Of a DNA stretch of 64,000 bases, positions 51,541 to 60,863 are shown in pieces (within the stretch, counting starts at the first letter, position 1; each line of letters starts with the position of its first letter). The stretch is from Pseudomonas sp. Bc-h (GTDB taxonomy: Bacteria; Pseudomonadota; Gammaproteobacteria; Pseudomonadales; Pseudomonadaceae): contig NZ_MUIN01000012.1 of assembly GCF_002080045.1 (NCBI RefSeq), positions 323,557 to 387,556 on the forward strand, written 5' to 3'. Position numbers and translations under genes: made by a program. Under the pieces are notes generated by a model. The model was not told the DNA's origin. It saw only the letters and a program-made list of their open reading frames with translations, and did no database searches.

Positions 51541-52383
51541 TTACTGAGTCGATTTACCGGTCTTGTAGAAGTGCTCGAAGCAGAAGTTGGTCGCTTCGAC
51601 GTAGCCTTCAGCGCCACCGCAGTCGAAACGCTGACCTTTGAATTTGTAGGCCAGAACGTTGCCTTCGGCAGCCTGTTTCATCAGGGCGTCAGTGATCTGG
51701 ATTTCGCCGCCCTTGCCTGGCTCGGTGTTCTGGATCTTCTCGAAGATATCCGGAGTCAGGATGTAACGACCGATGATCGCCAGGTTCGAAGGCGCGTCTT
51801 CAGGTTTTGGCTTCTCGACCATGTCGGTCACGCGGAACAAACCCGGCTTGATCTCTTCACCGGCGATGACGCCGTACTTGTTGGTCTCGTTCGGGTCGAC
51901 TTCCTGAATTGCCACGATCGAGCACTTGTATTGCTGATGAAGCTTGACCATCTGCGCCAGAACGCCTTCACCATCAAGGTTCACGCACAAGTCATCCGCC
52001 AACACCACGGCGAATGCTTCGTTACCGATCAGCGGACGACCGCTGAGGATCGCGTGGCCCAGGCCTTTCATTTCTGTCTGACGGGTGTAGGAAAAGCTGC
52101 ACTCGTCGATCAGGCGACGGATACCGACCAGGTACTTCTCTTTGTCGGTGCCCTTGATCTGGTGCTCCAGCTCGTAGCTGATGTCGAAGTGGTCTTCCAG
52201 CGCGCGCTTGCCGCGGCCAGTCACGATGGAAATTTCATTCAGACCCGCAGCCAGTGCTTCTTCCACGCCGTATTGGATCAGTGGCTTGTTGACAACTGCC
52301 AGCATCTCTTTAGGCATGGCCTTGGTCGCTGGCAAGAAGCGAGTGCCGTAACCGGCTGCAGGGAACAAGCATTTCTTGATCAT
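51541..52383 (-). CDS. galU: UTP--glucose-1-phosphate uridylyltransferase
   Basis: 280 residues. The nucleotidyltransferase start is MIKKCLFPAAGYGTRFLPATKAMPKEMLAVVNKPLIQYGVEEAL. GRPLIGNEAFAVVLADDL and QEVDPNETNKYGVI are conserved GalU segments. It makes UDP-glucose for surface polysaccharides. Length matches the Pseudomonas enzyme. It stands alone. Confidence 0.93.
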   Translation of the reverse strand: MIKKCLFPAAGYGTRFLPATKAMPKEMLAVVNKPLIQYGVEEALAAGLNEISIVTGRGKRALEDHFDISYELEHQIKGTDKEKYLVGIRRLIDECSFSYTRQTEMKGLGHAILSGRPLIGNEAFAVVLADDLCVNLDGEGVLAQMVKLHQQYKCSIVAIQEVDPNETNKYGVIAGEEIKPGLFRVTDMVEKPKPEDAPSNLAIIGRYILTPDIFEKIQNTEPGKGGEIQITDALMKQAAEGNVLAYKFKGQRFDCGGAEGYVEATNFCFEHFYKTGKSTQ

Positions 52384-52740
52384 ATAAGTCCTTGATGGGG
52401 CTGGGGGTGTTGCGGCGCAGTCTAATCAGGAGGCGGTCACCTTACAATGCCCCGACACTGGCCGTTCGCTGCCTTGGTAGAGGAACAGTTGCGCAGATAG
52501 TTCCGCACAAAACCCGATATTGCGACCGCCGAACATCGACGAGCCGCCGAGGCGTCTCGCAAACGTTTTACTGACTGGCGATCATCCGATGTCCTTCACG
52601 TCATTCGTACGGGGGCATCCAATCCCCGAGACGGCCGTGCAATGACTCAAGCAAGCGTAGCTGCCTTCATTCGTTTGCGTAGGAAAATAATGCCATAACG
52701 CTTTATCATGCCGACCTGAATCACTTATCGAGATGGATCG
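52384..52740. other. 357-base region between divergent galU and a small gene
   Basis: No gene or strong repeat recognised. It must hold the galU promoter and the promoter of the small gene at 52741; no clear boxes stand out. Confidence 0.4.
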
Positions 52741-52926
52741 ATGTCGGAAGTCAAAAGCGTTAACGGTTACCAGATCAAGAAATTGCAAGATGGCCAGTGG
52801 TGGCTCGTCGGCCTCGACGAAGAAGCGGTAGCAGGCCCTTTCGCCAGCGAAGCCAGTGCCATGGAGGTGGCGTCGGTATTCCAGGACACACCGGCATCAC
52901 GTCGTCGCGCTGAAAAGAAATCCTGA
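52741..52926 (+). CDS. Small conserved hypothetical protein
   Basis: 61 residues: a short beta-rich core (VNGYQIKKLQDGQWWLVGLDEEAVAGPF), then a helix (ASEASAMEVASVFQD) and a basic tail (SRRRAEKKS). The pattern of a small strand-strand-helix protein with good codon use suggests a real gene. No function is known to me. The ATG follows GAGATGGATCG, with only a moderate ribosome binding site. Confidence 0.65.
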   Translation: MSEVKSVNGYQIKKLQDGQWWLVGLDEEAVAGPFASEASAMEVASVFQDTPASRRRAEKKS

Positions 52927-53073
52927 TACCTGCCGTGTCGTTCAGGCCCCCGGTAGCGGGCCTGAACAGCGATATCGACCGGAAAAATGTTTCAGTGATG
53001 CCGGAACGATGGCACTGCCCGCCAGTCTCATGAAAGCTGTTTATTCCCCGGCCCTCATTGTGAAGCATTCGAA

Positions 53074-53355
53074 ATGATCAAGATTCTATCCGTCATTGCT
53101 GTTCTGGGCCTGACCGGCTGCGCGACCGCGCAAAACACCTACCTCAAAGACGGCAAACAGGCCCTGAGCATCGACTGCTCCGGCGAAGCCATGTCTTGGG
53201 CTGCCTGTTACGAGAAGGCCGACGCCTCCTGTGCCGGCACCGGCTACAACATCATCAGCACCAATGGCACACCGCAGCCAAAAGAGGCCGACAAGACTCT
53301 CGGCGTCGATGTCGGCAACTACAAAACCCGCAGCGTGCTGGTCACCTGCAAATAA
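53074..53355 (+). CDS. Small lipoprotein
   Basis: 93 residues. The lipobox LGLTGC (Cys at residue 16) follows a short hydrophobic segment, so it is a lipoprotein; Ala at +2 favours the outer membrane. The mature part has four more Cys (IDCSG, AACYEKADASC, VTCK), probably two disulfides. No function known. It is convergent with another small lipoprotein gene, six bases away. Confidence 0.75.
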   Translation: MIKILSVIAVLGLTGCATAQNTYLKDGKQALSIDCSGEAMSWAACYEKADASCAGTGYNIISTNGTPQPKEADKTLGVDVGNYKTRSVLVTCK

Positions 53356-53361
53356 CGGCCG

Positions 53362-53721
53362 CTACTCTCCCGAAATACAGGCATTGACTGCGTGTTGAAT
53401 GTCCTTGGGCCGCAGCGGGTTGTTGCCGCCACTTTCAAACAGCTTCACTGAACTGCCGCCGCTGGAGCGCTTCTCGATATCCACGATGGCGGTTGGCTCT
53501 GTACTGGCAAGCTTCTGCGGGACGATGACCCGCAACCCGTCGCGGTGGGGCTCTATCTGCGGCGGCTTGCGACTGTCAGCAATTCTGGCGACAAAACATT
53601 CAGCGTATTCCTCAGGGTTTTTACCGGACATCACGCTCATGGTAGGAAGCGTGTGCGCGATATCCTCCACAGTGGCGCAACCGGTCATCGCGAGAGCCAG
53701 AACAACAACAGCCAGTTTCAT
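53362..53721 (-). CDS. Small lipoprotein
   Basis: 119 residues with lipobox LAMTGC (Cys at residue 15) after a short signal. The mature part has CFVARIADSRKPPQIEPHRDGLRVIVP and ends NACISGE. Unknown function; similar small lipoproteins occur in other pseudomonads and in phage-derived regions. No phage genes are seen here. Confidence 0.72.
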   Translation of the reverse strand: MKLAVVVLALAMTGCATVEDIAHTLPTMSVMSGKNPEEYAECFVARIADSRKPPQIEPHRDGLRVIVPQKLASTEPTAIVDIEKRSSGGSSVKLFESGGNNPLRPKDIQHAVNACISGE

Positions 53722-53891
53722 ACAATCCCTCCAGTAAAGGTCCTACGACAAGCCGGGTTTCGATTAAATCCGTAATAGTGGCACTTTTTTTCAGCTGAAA
53801 TGTGCTCACAGAAACTGTGCCACGAGCAAAGCCTGCGCTCGCCGTGATATCGTTTCGGGTTTTCGAGAATGCCCTGTCTCCGGAGACACCC

Positions 53892-54197
53892 ATGAAATTC
53901 GTACACCAGCGCGAGCACCTCAACGAAGACGACATGATCGTCATCGAGTGCTCCCAGCTCTGCAACATACGCCTGATGAGCGACGCGAATTTCCGCAGCT
54001 TCAAAAATGGCGGGCGTCACACCTATCACGGCGGCGCGTTCGACCGTTTTCCAGCCAAGATCACCGTGCCCAGCACCGGCTTCTGGAACATCACGATCGA
54101 CACTGCCGGGCGCAAGATGGACAGCCATGGCGGTCGCAAGACAACGTTCACTCATTCGATCAAGATCGTCCGTCGCTCGTCTTCACGACTGAGCTGA
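53892..54197 (+). CDS. DUF1883 protein
   Basis: 101 residues from the ATG at 53892 (MKFVHQREHLNEDDMIVIECSQLCNIRLM), which has a ribosome binding site in CCGGAGACACC. The compact beta-rich domain continues with NFRSFKNGGRHTYHGGAFDRFPAKITVPSTGFWNITIDTAGR, the DUF1883 pattern. Some DUF1883 domains occur fused to TIR domains in other bacteria; here it is alone. Function unknown. Confidence 0.8.
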   Translation: MKFVHQREHLNEDDMIVIECSQLCNIRLMSDANFRSFKNGGRHTYHGGAFDRFPAKITVPSTGFWNITIDTAGRKMDSHGGRKTTFTHSIKIVRRSSSRLS

Positions 54198-54273
54198 TCA
54201 CCTATTCAACCTTGGTGCGCGTGAAATCTTCGTGTTTTCACGCCAAATACCCAACGTCTGCAAGGAACCCAAT

Positions 54274-54453
54274 GTGAGTACGCAAGCCCCGGTCGTCAAA
54301 TACGCCATCAGCTACAAACTCAATGGCGAGCGTCGCTTCGAGTTCGCCCTGTTGCAATCGCCCTCCGCCGAAGAAGCCCTGGCCGCACTGCAAAAAATGC
54401 ACAGTGGCAGCGACGACGTGATCAGCGAAGTGAAAGTCAGCAAGGCGCTCTGA
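54274..54453 (+). CDS. Small conserved protein, GTG start
   Basis: 59 residues if started at the GTG at 54274, which has AAGGA seven bases before it; the upstream ATG at 54232 has no such site. The sequence STQAPVVKYAISYKLNGERRFEFALLQSPSAEEALAALQKMHSG predicts two strands and a helix. No function known. It lies 26 bases before the AlkB-like gene and may be co-transcribed with it. Confidence 0.65.
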   Translation: MSTQAPVVKYAISYKLNGERRFEFALLQSPSAEEALAALQKMHSGSDDVISEVKVSKAL

Positions 54454-54479
54454 CACCACCCGCAACCGGTAACGCCGCG

Positions 54480-55160
54480 ATGATGCAACGCAAAGGCACA
54501 ACCCCCGTCACACTCGACCTGTTCGCCGACGACGCCCCGCAGCTGACGGCCACCGAGCAGATCGGCCCGCAATCCTTTGTCTTTCGCGGCCTCGCCCTGC
54601 CCCTCATCGACCGTTTACTGCCTGCCCTCGAGGCAGTTCTGACGCGCGCCCCCTTCCGCAACATGATCACCCCCGGGGGCTACACCATGTCGGTGGCGCT
54701 CAGCAGTTGCGGGCAGTTCGGCTGGACCACCGACCGCAGCGGATACCAGTACACCCGCCTCGACCCGCACACCGGTCAACCATGGCCGCCGATGCCGGAT
54801 GTCTTCATGGAACTGGCGCACTCCGCCGCGCAGGCAGCCGGTTTTGCGGACTTCCTCCCTGACGCCTGCCTGATCAATCGCTACATTCCGGGCGCGAAAC
54901 TGGCCCTGCATCAGGACAAGGACGAGCGCGGTTATGAGTGGCCGGTGGTGTCGGTATCACTGGGCATCCCCGCGATGTTCCTGTTCGGCGGACATGCCCG
55001 CAGCGATGCGACGCAGAAGGTGCCGTTGTTTCATGGCGACGTAGTGGTCTGGGGTGGCGAGGATCGCCTGCGCTATCACGGCGTGATGCCGATCAAACAG
55101 GCCGAACACCCGCAACTGGGCGAACAGCGCATCAACTTCACCTTCCGCAAGGCTCGCTAA
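54480..55160 (+). CDS. alkB: AlkB-like DNA repair dioxygenase
   Basis: 226 residues. Fe(II)/2-oxoglutarate site: HxD in KLALHQDKDERG, distal His in RYHGVMP, and Arg in RINFTFRKAR. The substrate-recognition part has MITPGGYTMSVALSSCGQFGW and YTRLDPHTGQPWPPMP. AlkB removes methyl groups from damaged DNA and RNA bases. ATG ATG at the start leaves the exact first codon open. No ada gene is nearby, so regulation is not evident. Confidence 0.92.
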   Translation: MMQRKGTTPVTLDLFADDAPQLTATEQIGPQSFVFRGLALPLIDRLLPALEAVLTRAPFRNMITPGGYTMSVALSSCGQFGWTTDRSGYQYTRLDPHTGQPWPPMPDVFMELAHSAAQAAGFADFLPDACLINRYIPGAKLALHQDKDERGYEWPVVSVSLGIPAMFLFGGHARSDATQKVPLFHGDVVVWGGEDRLRYHGVMPIKQAEHPQLGEQRINFTFRKAR

Positions 55161-55220
55161 GTCCTCGCTCACGCTTGATCTGCCGAGTTGAAAAACTCTC
55201 TTGGATCATCGCAAAACATC

Positions 55221-55286
55221 CGTAGCGGTTCGGCTTGCCGGCGGTATCGATCCTAAGGAAGCCACCGCCGGCAAGCCGGACTGCTA
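55221..55286. repeat. REP-like inverted repeat (GCCGGCAAGCCGGA family)
   Basis: CGTAGCGGTTCGGCTTGCCGGCGGT on the left faces ACCGCCGGCAAGCCGGACTGCTA on the right with few mismatches. It lies between the convergent alkB and GH15 genes. Confidence 0.75.
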
Positions 55287-55300
55287 GTGGATTTCAGACA

Positions 55301-57115
55301 TCAGCTGGTGGCCGCCTCCGCAGAAGCCCTCGCCCTCACCGGGCACACCACCCGATGCAGATTCAACGCGGTGTTGATGATCCCGATATGACTGAACGCC
55401 TGAGGGAAGTTGCCCAGCATGCGCCCGGCTCGCGGATCGTACTGCTCAGCCAGAAGCCCGACGTCATTGCACAGTCCGCACAAGCGATCGAACAGGTCAC
55501 TGGCCTCCTGATCGCGGCCTTGCAGGACGTACACATCGGCGAGCCAGAACGAACAGACCAGAAACGTTCCCTCACTGCCTGAAACGCCATCGGTGCTGCG
55601 CTCGTTGTCGTAACGCAGCAGCAATCCGTCCTGCATCAGGCTCTTCTCGATCTGCGCCACGGTACCGGCCACTCGCGGATCATCCACCGGCAGAAAGCCG
55701 GTCAGCGCGATCTGCAACAGGCTGGCATCCAGCTCCTTGCCGCCGTATGTCTGCACGAAGCTGCCGAGTTCAGCGTCGTAGCCGTTCTTGCAGACATCGG
55801 CATGAATCTCATCGGCGATCTGCCGATAATGCAGGCCGCGCTCGCGATCCTCGGGGTTGTCACTGTTGGTCAGCACGCCGGCATTGCGATCGAACGACAC
55901 CCAGGCCATGACCTTGGAGTGCGTGAAATGCCGAGGCTCTGAGCGTATCTCCCAGATTCCGGCATCCGGCAGATGCCAGACATTTTCCAGAAACGGCATG
56001 ATGACCTTCTGGATTTCCGTGCTGCGGGGCAAGCGCGGCAAGCCGCTCTTCAACGCTTGAGTCATGGCATCGGCCACTTCGCCATACACGTCCAGCTGCA
56101 TCTGCGTGGCCGCGGCGTTACCCACCCGGACCGGTCGCGAGTTTTCGTAACCGCTCAACCAGGGCAACTGATATTCCGGCAAGCGACGCTCACCGCCCAG
56201 GCCGTACATGATCTGCACCTGCTCCGGGTTGCCGGCAACCGAACGCAGCAGCCAGTTGCGCCACGCCGTCGCCTCTTCGTAGTACCCCAGATTCATGAAT
56301 GCCAGCAGGGTCATGGTCGCGTCGCGCAGCCAGCAGAACCGGTAATCCCAGTTGCGCTCGCCACCCAGTTGTTCGGGCAATGATGTGGTCACAGCGGCGA
56401 CGATCCCGCCCGTTGGTGCGAAGGTCATCGCCTTGAGGGTGATCAGCGAGCGCTTGACCTGAGCGGACCACGGCCCGACATCCGGGCAACGGTCAGAAAA
56501 CTCCCGCCAGTAGGTTTCGGTCTGCTGCAGTGCCTGCTCGATGTCAAACGCCTCGCGCACTGGCTCGTGAGAGGCCTGCCAGGCGAGCGCGAATCCCAGA
56601 CGCTGGCCTGCTTTTACCGTGAACAGGCTTTCGGTGTGATGGTCCAGCGGATGCAATTCGGCGGGCGTGTGCAGCACCAGCATGTCCGGCCCGGCCACGG
56701 CCGTCATGAGATGAGGTTCGCGCTTTTCCACCCACGGAACGGTACTGCCGTAATCGAAACGAATGGCCAGGTCCATGGAAAAGTCCACGGTCCCTTCCAG
56801 CCCGATGACCACCCGCACCACACTGCTTTCGACGTCCATGGGCATGAAGTCGACCAGCATCGCGCGGCCGGTGTCGGTGGCGAACAGGGTTTCCAGAATC
56901 AGCGTGCCGTCGCGATAGCGGCGGCGAGATTGGGCTTTGGGGTCGGTCGGGGCGATCTTCCAGCGACCATTGTCGCTGTCGCCCAACAGTGCAGCGAAAC
57001 AGGCAGGAGCGTCGAAACGCGGAAAACACAACCAGTCCAGCGACCCGTCGCGGGCCACCAGCGCTGCGGTCCGGCAGTTGCCGAGCAGCGCGTAATCTTC
57101 AATCAATACAGCCAT
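55301..57115 (-). CDS. Glycoside hydrolase family 15 protein (glucoamylase/trehalase-like)
   Basis: 604 residues without signal peptide. An N-terminal beta-sandwich domain begins IEDYALLGNCRTAALVARDGSLDWLCFPRFDAPACFAALLGD. The catalytic alpha/alpha barrel has GGERNWDYRFCWLRDATMTLLAFMNLG, with the general acid region near DAGIWEIRSEPRHFTHSKVMAWVSFDRN. Family members hydrolyse alpha-glucosides, and actinobacterial and archaeal relatives are trehalases; the substrate here is unknown. It follows the gnd-zwf-HAD genes by 108 bases and may share transcription. Confidence 0.85.
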   Translation of the reverse strand: MAVLIEDYALLGNCRTAALVARDGSLDWLCFPRFDAPACFAALLGDSDNGRWKIAPTDPKAQSRRRYRDGTLILETLFATDTGRAMLVDFMPMDVESSVVRVVIGLEGTVDFSMDLAIRFDYGSTVPWVEKREPHLMTAVAGPDMLVLHTPAELHPLDHHTESLFTVKAGQRLGFALAWQASHEPVREAFDIEQALQQTETYWREFSDRCPDVGPWSAQVKRSLITLKAMTFAPTGGIVAAVTTSLPEQLGGERNWDYRFCWLRDATMTLLAFMNLGYYEEATAWRNWLLRSVAGNPEQVQIMYGLGGERRLPEYQLPWLSGYENSRPVRVGNAAATQMQLDVYGEVADAMTQALKSGLPRLPRSTEIQKVIMPFLENVWHLPDAGIWEIRSEPRHFTHSKVMAWVSFDRNAGVLTNSDNPEDRERGLHYRQIADEIHADVCKNGYDAELGSFVQTYGGKELDASLLQIALTGFLPVDDPRVAGTVAQIEKSLMQDGLLLRYDNERSTDGVSGSEGTFLVCSFWLADVYVLQGRDQEASDLFDRLCGLCNDVGLLAEQYDPRAGRMLGNFPQAFSHIGIINTALNLHRVVCPVRARASAEAATS

Positions 57116-57180
57116 GGGGTGCTTGTCCCTTCTGGTGTCGTTGCGGTGAAGAATGCCCGCTCGGTAACGCCCAGACCTGC

Positions 57181-57204
57181 AGCAGCCCGGTTTGCCGGGC
57201 TGCT
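57181..57204. repeat. Perfect hairpin (AGCAGCCCGG family)
   Basis: AGCAGCCCGG-TTTG-CCGGGCTGCT has a ten-base perfect stem and no T run. It is a short relative of the REP-like repeats and may weaken transcription between the HAD and GH15 genes. Confidence 0.6.
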
Positions 57205-57223
57205 ACAGACAGGCGTTATCCAT

Positions 57224-58042
57224 TCAACGGGGCAGAATGTAGCGTTCGATGGCCGTGGCCAGCCCGTCTTCGAGATTGCTCCCGGTGACGTAGTTGGCCT
57301 GGGTTTTCACACCCGTCTCGGCCTGCCCCATCGCAATCGACAACCCAGCCCGGACGAACATCGCCACATCGTTACCGGCATCGCCGATAGCGGCCGTGTG
57401 CGCCAATGCCACACCCAGCTCTTCGGACAACGTTTGCAGCGCCGTTCCCTTGTTGGCATCCAGCGCTGTGACGTCGAGGTAGTAGGACTGTGACCGGGCC
57501 GCCAATGCTGTCTCGGCAATCAGTGGATTGAGCTCGACTTCAAGCCGCTTGAGCAACTCGAAATCCTTGCTGGCTGCCACGATCTTGTCGATGCGATCGA
57601 GGTAACCCTCGAAATGCTCGACCTGAACGAAGTCGTAACCCAGCGTGTTGCGCTCGTGCTCGACGTAATCCCCTTGCGGGTCGAGCAACAGCCACTGATC
57701 GTCCGCGAAGACCCACACCGAAACCTTCTCGCCTGCGAACAGTTCAAGACTGGTTCGCGCGGCGTTCGAATCGATGCGATGCGCCTTGAGCAGGCTGCCG
57801 TCGGGATTGATGATGTTGGCGCCGTTGAAGGCCACCGTCGGCAGGTCGATGCCCAAGGCTTCGATCTGCTGACGCATGGCTCTCGGCGGCCGACTGCTGG
57901 CGATCGAGAAGTGAATCCCGGCCTCCCTCAGCTTGCGCACCGCATCGACATTGGCCTGACTCAAACTGTGGTCTGGCCGCAACAGCGTGCCGTCGATGTC
58001 AGACAGCAGAAACCGGATGAGGGGTTGCGTCGAATCACTCAT
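57224..58042 (-). CDS. Cof-type HAD-IIB phosphatase
   Basis: 272 residues. HAD motif I is LLSDIDGTLLRPDH; motif II is the Ser in ASSRPP; motif III Lys is in NKGTALQTL; motif IV is IGDAGNDVAMF. The C2B cap places it in the Cof/YbiV/YidA group, which act on sugar phosphates. Its start overlaps the zwf stop (ATGA), so it is translationally linked to glucose-6-phosphate metabolism and may remove a sugar-phosphate by-product; that link is inference. Confidence 0.88.
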   Translation of the reverse strand: MSDSTQPLIRFLLSDIDGTLLRPDHSLSQANVDAVRKLREAGIHFSIASSRPPRAMRQQIEALGIDLPTVAFNGANIINPDGSLLKAHRIDSNAARTSLELFAGEKVSVWVFADDQWLLLDPQGDYVEHERNTLGYDFVQVEHFEGYLDRIDKIVAASKDFELLKRLEVELNPLIAETALAARSQSYYLDVTALDANKGTALQTLSEELGVALAHTAAIGDAGNDVAMFVRAGLSIAMGQAETGVKTQANYVTGSNLEDGLATAIERYILPR

Positions 58043-59562
58043 CCAAGACGTTGCCAGTTGCGGCCGTCGCGGGCCAGCAATTCATCGGCGCCCGATGGAC
58101 CATCTTCTCCCGCCTTGTACATCTCGACATGCGGATCCTTGGCCCAGGCATCAATGAATGGCTGCACCGCACGCCAGCCGTTTTCGATGTTGTCCGCGCG
58201 CTGGAACAGGGTCTGATCCCCGGTCAGGCAGTCGTAAATCAGGGTTTCATACCCGGTCGACGGCTGCATCTCGAAGAAGTCCTTGTAGGCGAAGCCCAGT
58301 TCGATGGTCTGCATGTCCAGGGTCGGCCCCGGCTTCTTGGCCTGCAGGTCGAACCACATGCCTTCGTCGGGCTGGATCTGGATCTTGAGGAAGTTGGGCT
58401 CCACCCGATCCACGTCGGTGTCACGGAACTGCGCGTACGGCGCGGGCTTGAAGCAGATGGCGATTTCGGTGTCACGCACGCTCATGCGCTTGCCTGTGCG
58501 CAGGTAGAACGGCACGCCGACCCAGCGCCAGTTGTCGATCATGACCTTGAGCGCCACGTAGGTTTCCGTGTTGCTGTTCGGGTCGACCCGATCCTCTTCA
58601 CGGTAGCCGGGAACGCTCTTGTCGCCGACGGTGCTCTCGCTGTATTGACCGCGCACCGAGTTGGCCAGCGCTTCCATTTCCGACCAGGGGCGAATGGCGC
58701 CCACCACCTTGGCTTTTTCGCCACGCACCGCGTCTGCGCCAAAGGCTGCCGGTGGTTCCATGGCAACCATCGCCAGCAGCTGGAACAGGTGATTGGGCAC
58801 CATGTCCCGCAGCGCGCCGGTGGTTTCATAGAAACTGCCACGGGTTTCGACGCCCACGGTTTCCGCCGCCGTGATCTGCACGTGATCGATGTAGTGATTG
58901 TTCCAGAACGACTCGAACAGACCGTTGGAGAAACGGCTGACCAGAATGTTCTGCACCGTTTCCTTGCCCAGGTAGTGGTCGATCCGGTAGATCTGCTTCT
59001 CGCTCATCGCCTTCAGCAAGCAGCCGTTCAGCGCCACTGCGCTTGGCAAGTCGTGACCGAACGGTTTTTCGATCACCACGCGACGGAAATAATCCTCGCC
59101 TTCGACCATCAGCCCCGAGGAGCCAAGACGCTTGGTTACTTCACTGAAGAAACGCGGCGCGGTCGCCAGATAGAACACGGCATTTTGCGTGCCGGTGCTC
59201 TTGATCTTCGCGTCGATATCCGCATAAGTGGAATCGTCGAGAAAATCACCGGTGATGTAGGTGATGCGCTTGGCAAGGCTGCCCCACAACGCCGGGTCCA
59301 GAGGTTCTTCGCCGCCTTGGGCGACCTTGTTGGCCGCCTCCTGACGAATGAAGTCTTCCAGCTTTTTGGCGAAGTCGGCGTCGCTGACGGTGTTGTGGTC
59401 GACACCGACGATGTGCAGGTCCTCGCCAACCAGTCCGTCACGGAACAGGTTATAGAGGGCCGGCATCAACAGCCGCTTGACCAGATCACCATGGGCGCCG
59501 AAGAGGAACAGCGTGGTCGCCGGAGCGACCGGAGCCTTTTGCTTGCTGCGGGATAAACCCAT
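58039..59562 (-). CDS. zwf: Glucose-6-phosphate 1-dehydrogenase
   Basis: 507 residues. NADP-binding start TLFLFGAHGDLVKRLLMPALYNL (GAxGDL); active-site segment QIYRIDHYLGKETVQN with the catalytic His; substrate loop in VIEKPFGHDL. It makes 6-phosphogluconolactone and NADPH. The start shares a base with the gnd stop (TAATG). Pseudomonads often have more than one zwf; this copy is linked to gnd rather than to pgl-eda-hexR, suggesting the oxidative pentose-phosphate branch. Confidence 0.93.
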   Translation of the reverse strand: MGLSRSKQKAPVAPATTLFLFGAHGDLVKRLLMPALYNLFRDGLVGEDLHIVGVDHNTVSDADFAKKLEDFIRQEAANKVAQGGEEPLDPALWGSLAKRITYITGDFLDDSTYADIDAKIKSTGTQNAVFYLATAPRFFSEVTKRLGSSGLMVEGEDYFRRVVIEKPFGHDLPSAVALNGCLLKAMSEKQIYRIDHYLGKETVQNILVSRFSNGLFESFWNNHYIDHVQITAAETVGVETRGSFYETTGALRDMVPNHLFQLLAMVAMEPPAAFGADAVRGEKAKVVGAIRPWSEMEALANSVRGQYSESTVGDKSVPGYREEDRVDPNSNTETYVALKVMIDNWRWVGVPFYLRTGKRMSVRDTEIAICFKPAPYAQFRDTDVDRVEPNFLKIQIQPDEGMWFDLQAKKPGPTLDMQTIELGFAYKDFFEMQPSTGYETLIYDCLTGDQTLFQRADNIENGWRAVQPFIDAWAKDPHVEMYKAGEDGPSGADELLARDGRNWQRLG

Positions 59563-60539
59563 TATTTTGGTTCCTTATGACCACCAAATCCGAAACGCAT
59601 GGCAGAGAGCATCTTGTCGCCGTACGTGCTTTGTTGACGGGAGCGGAAGCGTGCGAACAGCGAAGTCGACAGCACCGGAACCGGTACGGCCTGCTCCATG
59701 GCAGCTTCGATGGTCCAGCGACCTTCGCCGCTGTCGGCCACGGAGCCGGAATAGGCATTGAGCTGTGGATCGGTGGCCAGCGCATCGGCGGTCAGGTCCA
59801 GCAGCCAGGAGGAAACCACGCTGCCACGGCGCCAGACTTCAGCGATGTCGCCCAGATTCAGGTCGAAACGCTGATCTTGCGGCAGGTTGTCCGAGTTCTT
59901 GGTTTTGAGGATGTCGAAGCCTTCGGCGAAGGCCTGCATCATTCCGTACTCGATGCCGTTGTGGATCATCTTGACGAAGTGCCCGGCGCCCGGAGGACCG
60001 GCATGAATATAACCCTGCTCGGCGCGCGGATCGGCATCCTTGGCGCGGTCTTTGGTGCGCGGGATGTTGCCGATGCCAGGGGCCAGGGTCTTGAACAACG
60101 GGTCCAGGCGATTCACGACTTCGGTCTCACCGCCGATCATCATGCAGTAGCCGCGTTCCAGGCCCCAGACGCCGCCGGAGGTGCCGACGTCGACGTAGTG
60201 CAGGCCTTTTTCCTGAAGCGTGTGGGAGCGACGAACGTCGTCCTTATAGAACGTGTTGCCGCCATCGATGATCACATCGTCTTTATCGAGCAGGTCGGCC
60301 AAGGTATTGATCGTGTCTTCTGTCGGAGCGCCAGCAGGCAACATCACCCAGACGGCTCGAGGCTTTTCCAGTGCGGCCACCAGTGACTTGAGGTCATTGG
60401 CTGGCGTCGAACCTTCGTTGGCGAGCACGGTGCGAGACTGCTCATCGCGATCATAGACCACAGTGGTGTGGCCATTGAGCATCAGTCGACGTGCGATGTT
60501 GCCGCCCATGCGGCCTAGTCCAACAATCCCGAGTTGCAT
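59562..60539 (-). CDS. gnd: 6-phosphogluconate dehydrogenase, decarboxylating (short GND type)
   Basis: 325 residues from the ATG at 60539 (MQLGIVGLGRMGGNIARRL), with AAGGAG nine bases before it. NAD(P)-binding GLGRMGGNIA; conserved DGGNTFYKDD, VDVGTSGGVWGLERGYCMMIGG and the catalytic region GHFVKMIHNGIEYGMMQAFAEG. The length matches the short, often NAD-preferring GndA/YqeC-type enzymes, not the 470-residue form. The residue after the second strand (YDRDEQ) suggests NAD may be accepted. It heads the gnd-zwf-HAD operon. Confidence 0.92.
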   Translation of the reverse strand: MQLGIVGLGRMGGNIARRLMLNGHTTVVYDRDEQSRTVLANEGSTPANDLKSLVAALEKPRAVWVMLPAGAPTEDTINTLADLLDKDDVIIDGGNTFYKDDVRRSHTLQEKGLHYVDVGTSGGVWGLERGYCMMIGGETEVVNRLDPLFKTLAPGIGNIPRTKDRAKDADPRAEQGYIHAGPPGAGHFVKMIHNGIEYGMMQAFAEGFDILKTKNSDNLPQDQRFDLNLGDIAEVWRRGSVVSSWLLDLTADALATDPQLNAYSGSVADSGEGRWTIEAAMEQAVPVPVLSTSLFARFRSRQQSTYGDKMLSAMRFGFGGHKEPK

Positions 60540-60863
60540 GTAGAGGTGCTCCTTAATTCGTAAACAGGGGTGCCTCATTTTATAGCCCAGTGCCGCATAT
60601 AGGGTTAGTCCGGGGAGGCAAACGAAGGTTTCCCGGTGAAAATAGTTTCATGTTCAGTGCCGCAGAAGCGCCAAGACTGCCCTATGACGCCGGTTTTCGC
60701 GATCAAGAAACGTTCGCGACAATAAAAAATAAAAAAGTTCCCTTTTCTCACAAAAGAAATCAGAATTCGCGCCGATAGAGGTAGGAGCACGGACAAGTCG
60801 GGTTGCGATGCTGTCATTGCTTGAACCTTACGATGTTGAATCCCGCCATTTGCGAGGTGAGCA
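60540..60863. other. 324-base region between gnd and a small gene
   Basis: No supported gene. An AT-rich segment (60715-60775, with AATAAAAAATAAAAAAG) probably contains promoter elements. ORFs across it have no family match or start signals. Confidence 0.45.

Noticed and set aside
50096..51547. Long plus-strand ORF opposite glutathione reductase, and similar ones opposite zwf (58051-59556) and galU (51571-52395)
   Set aside because: All are shadows of highly conserved enzymes, with no start signals or domains.
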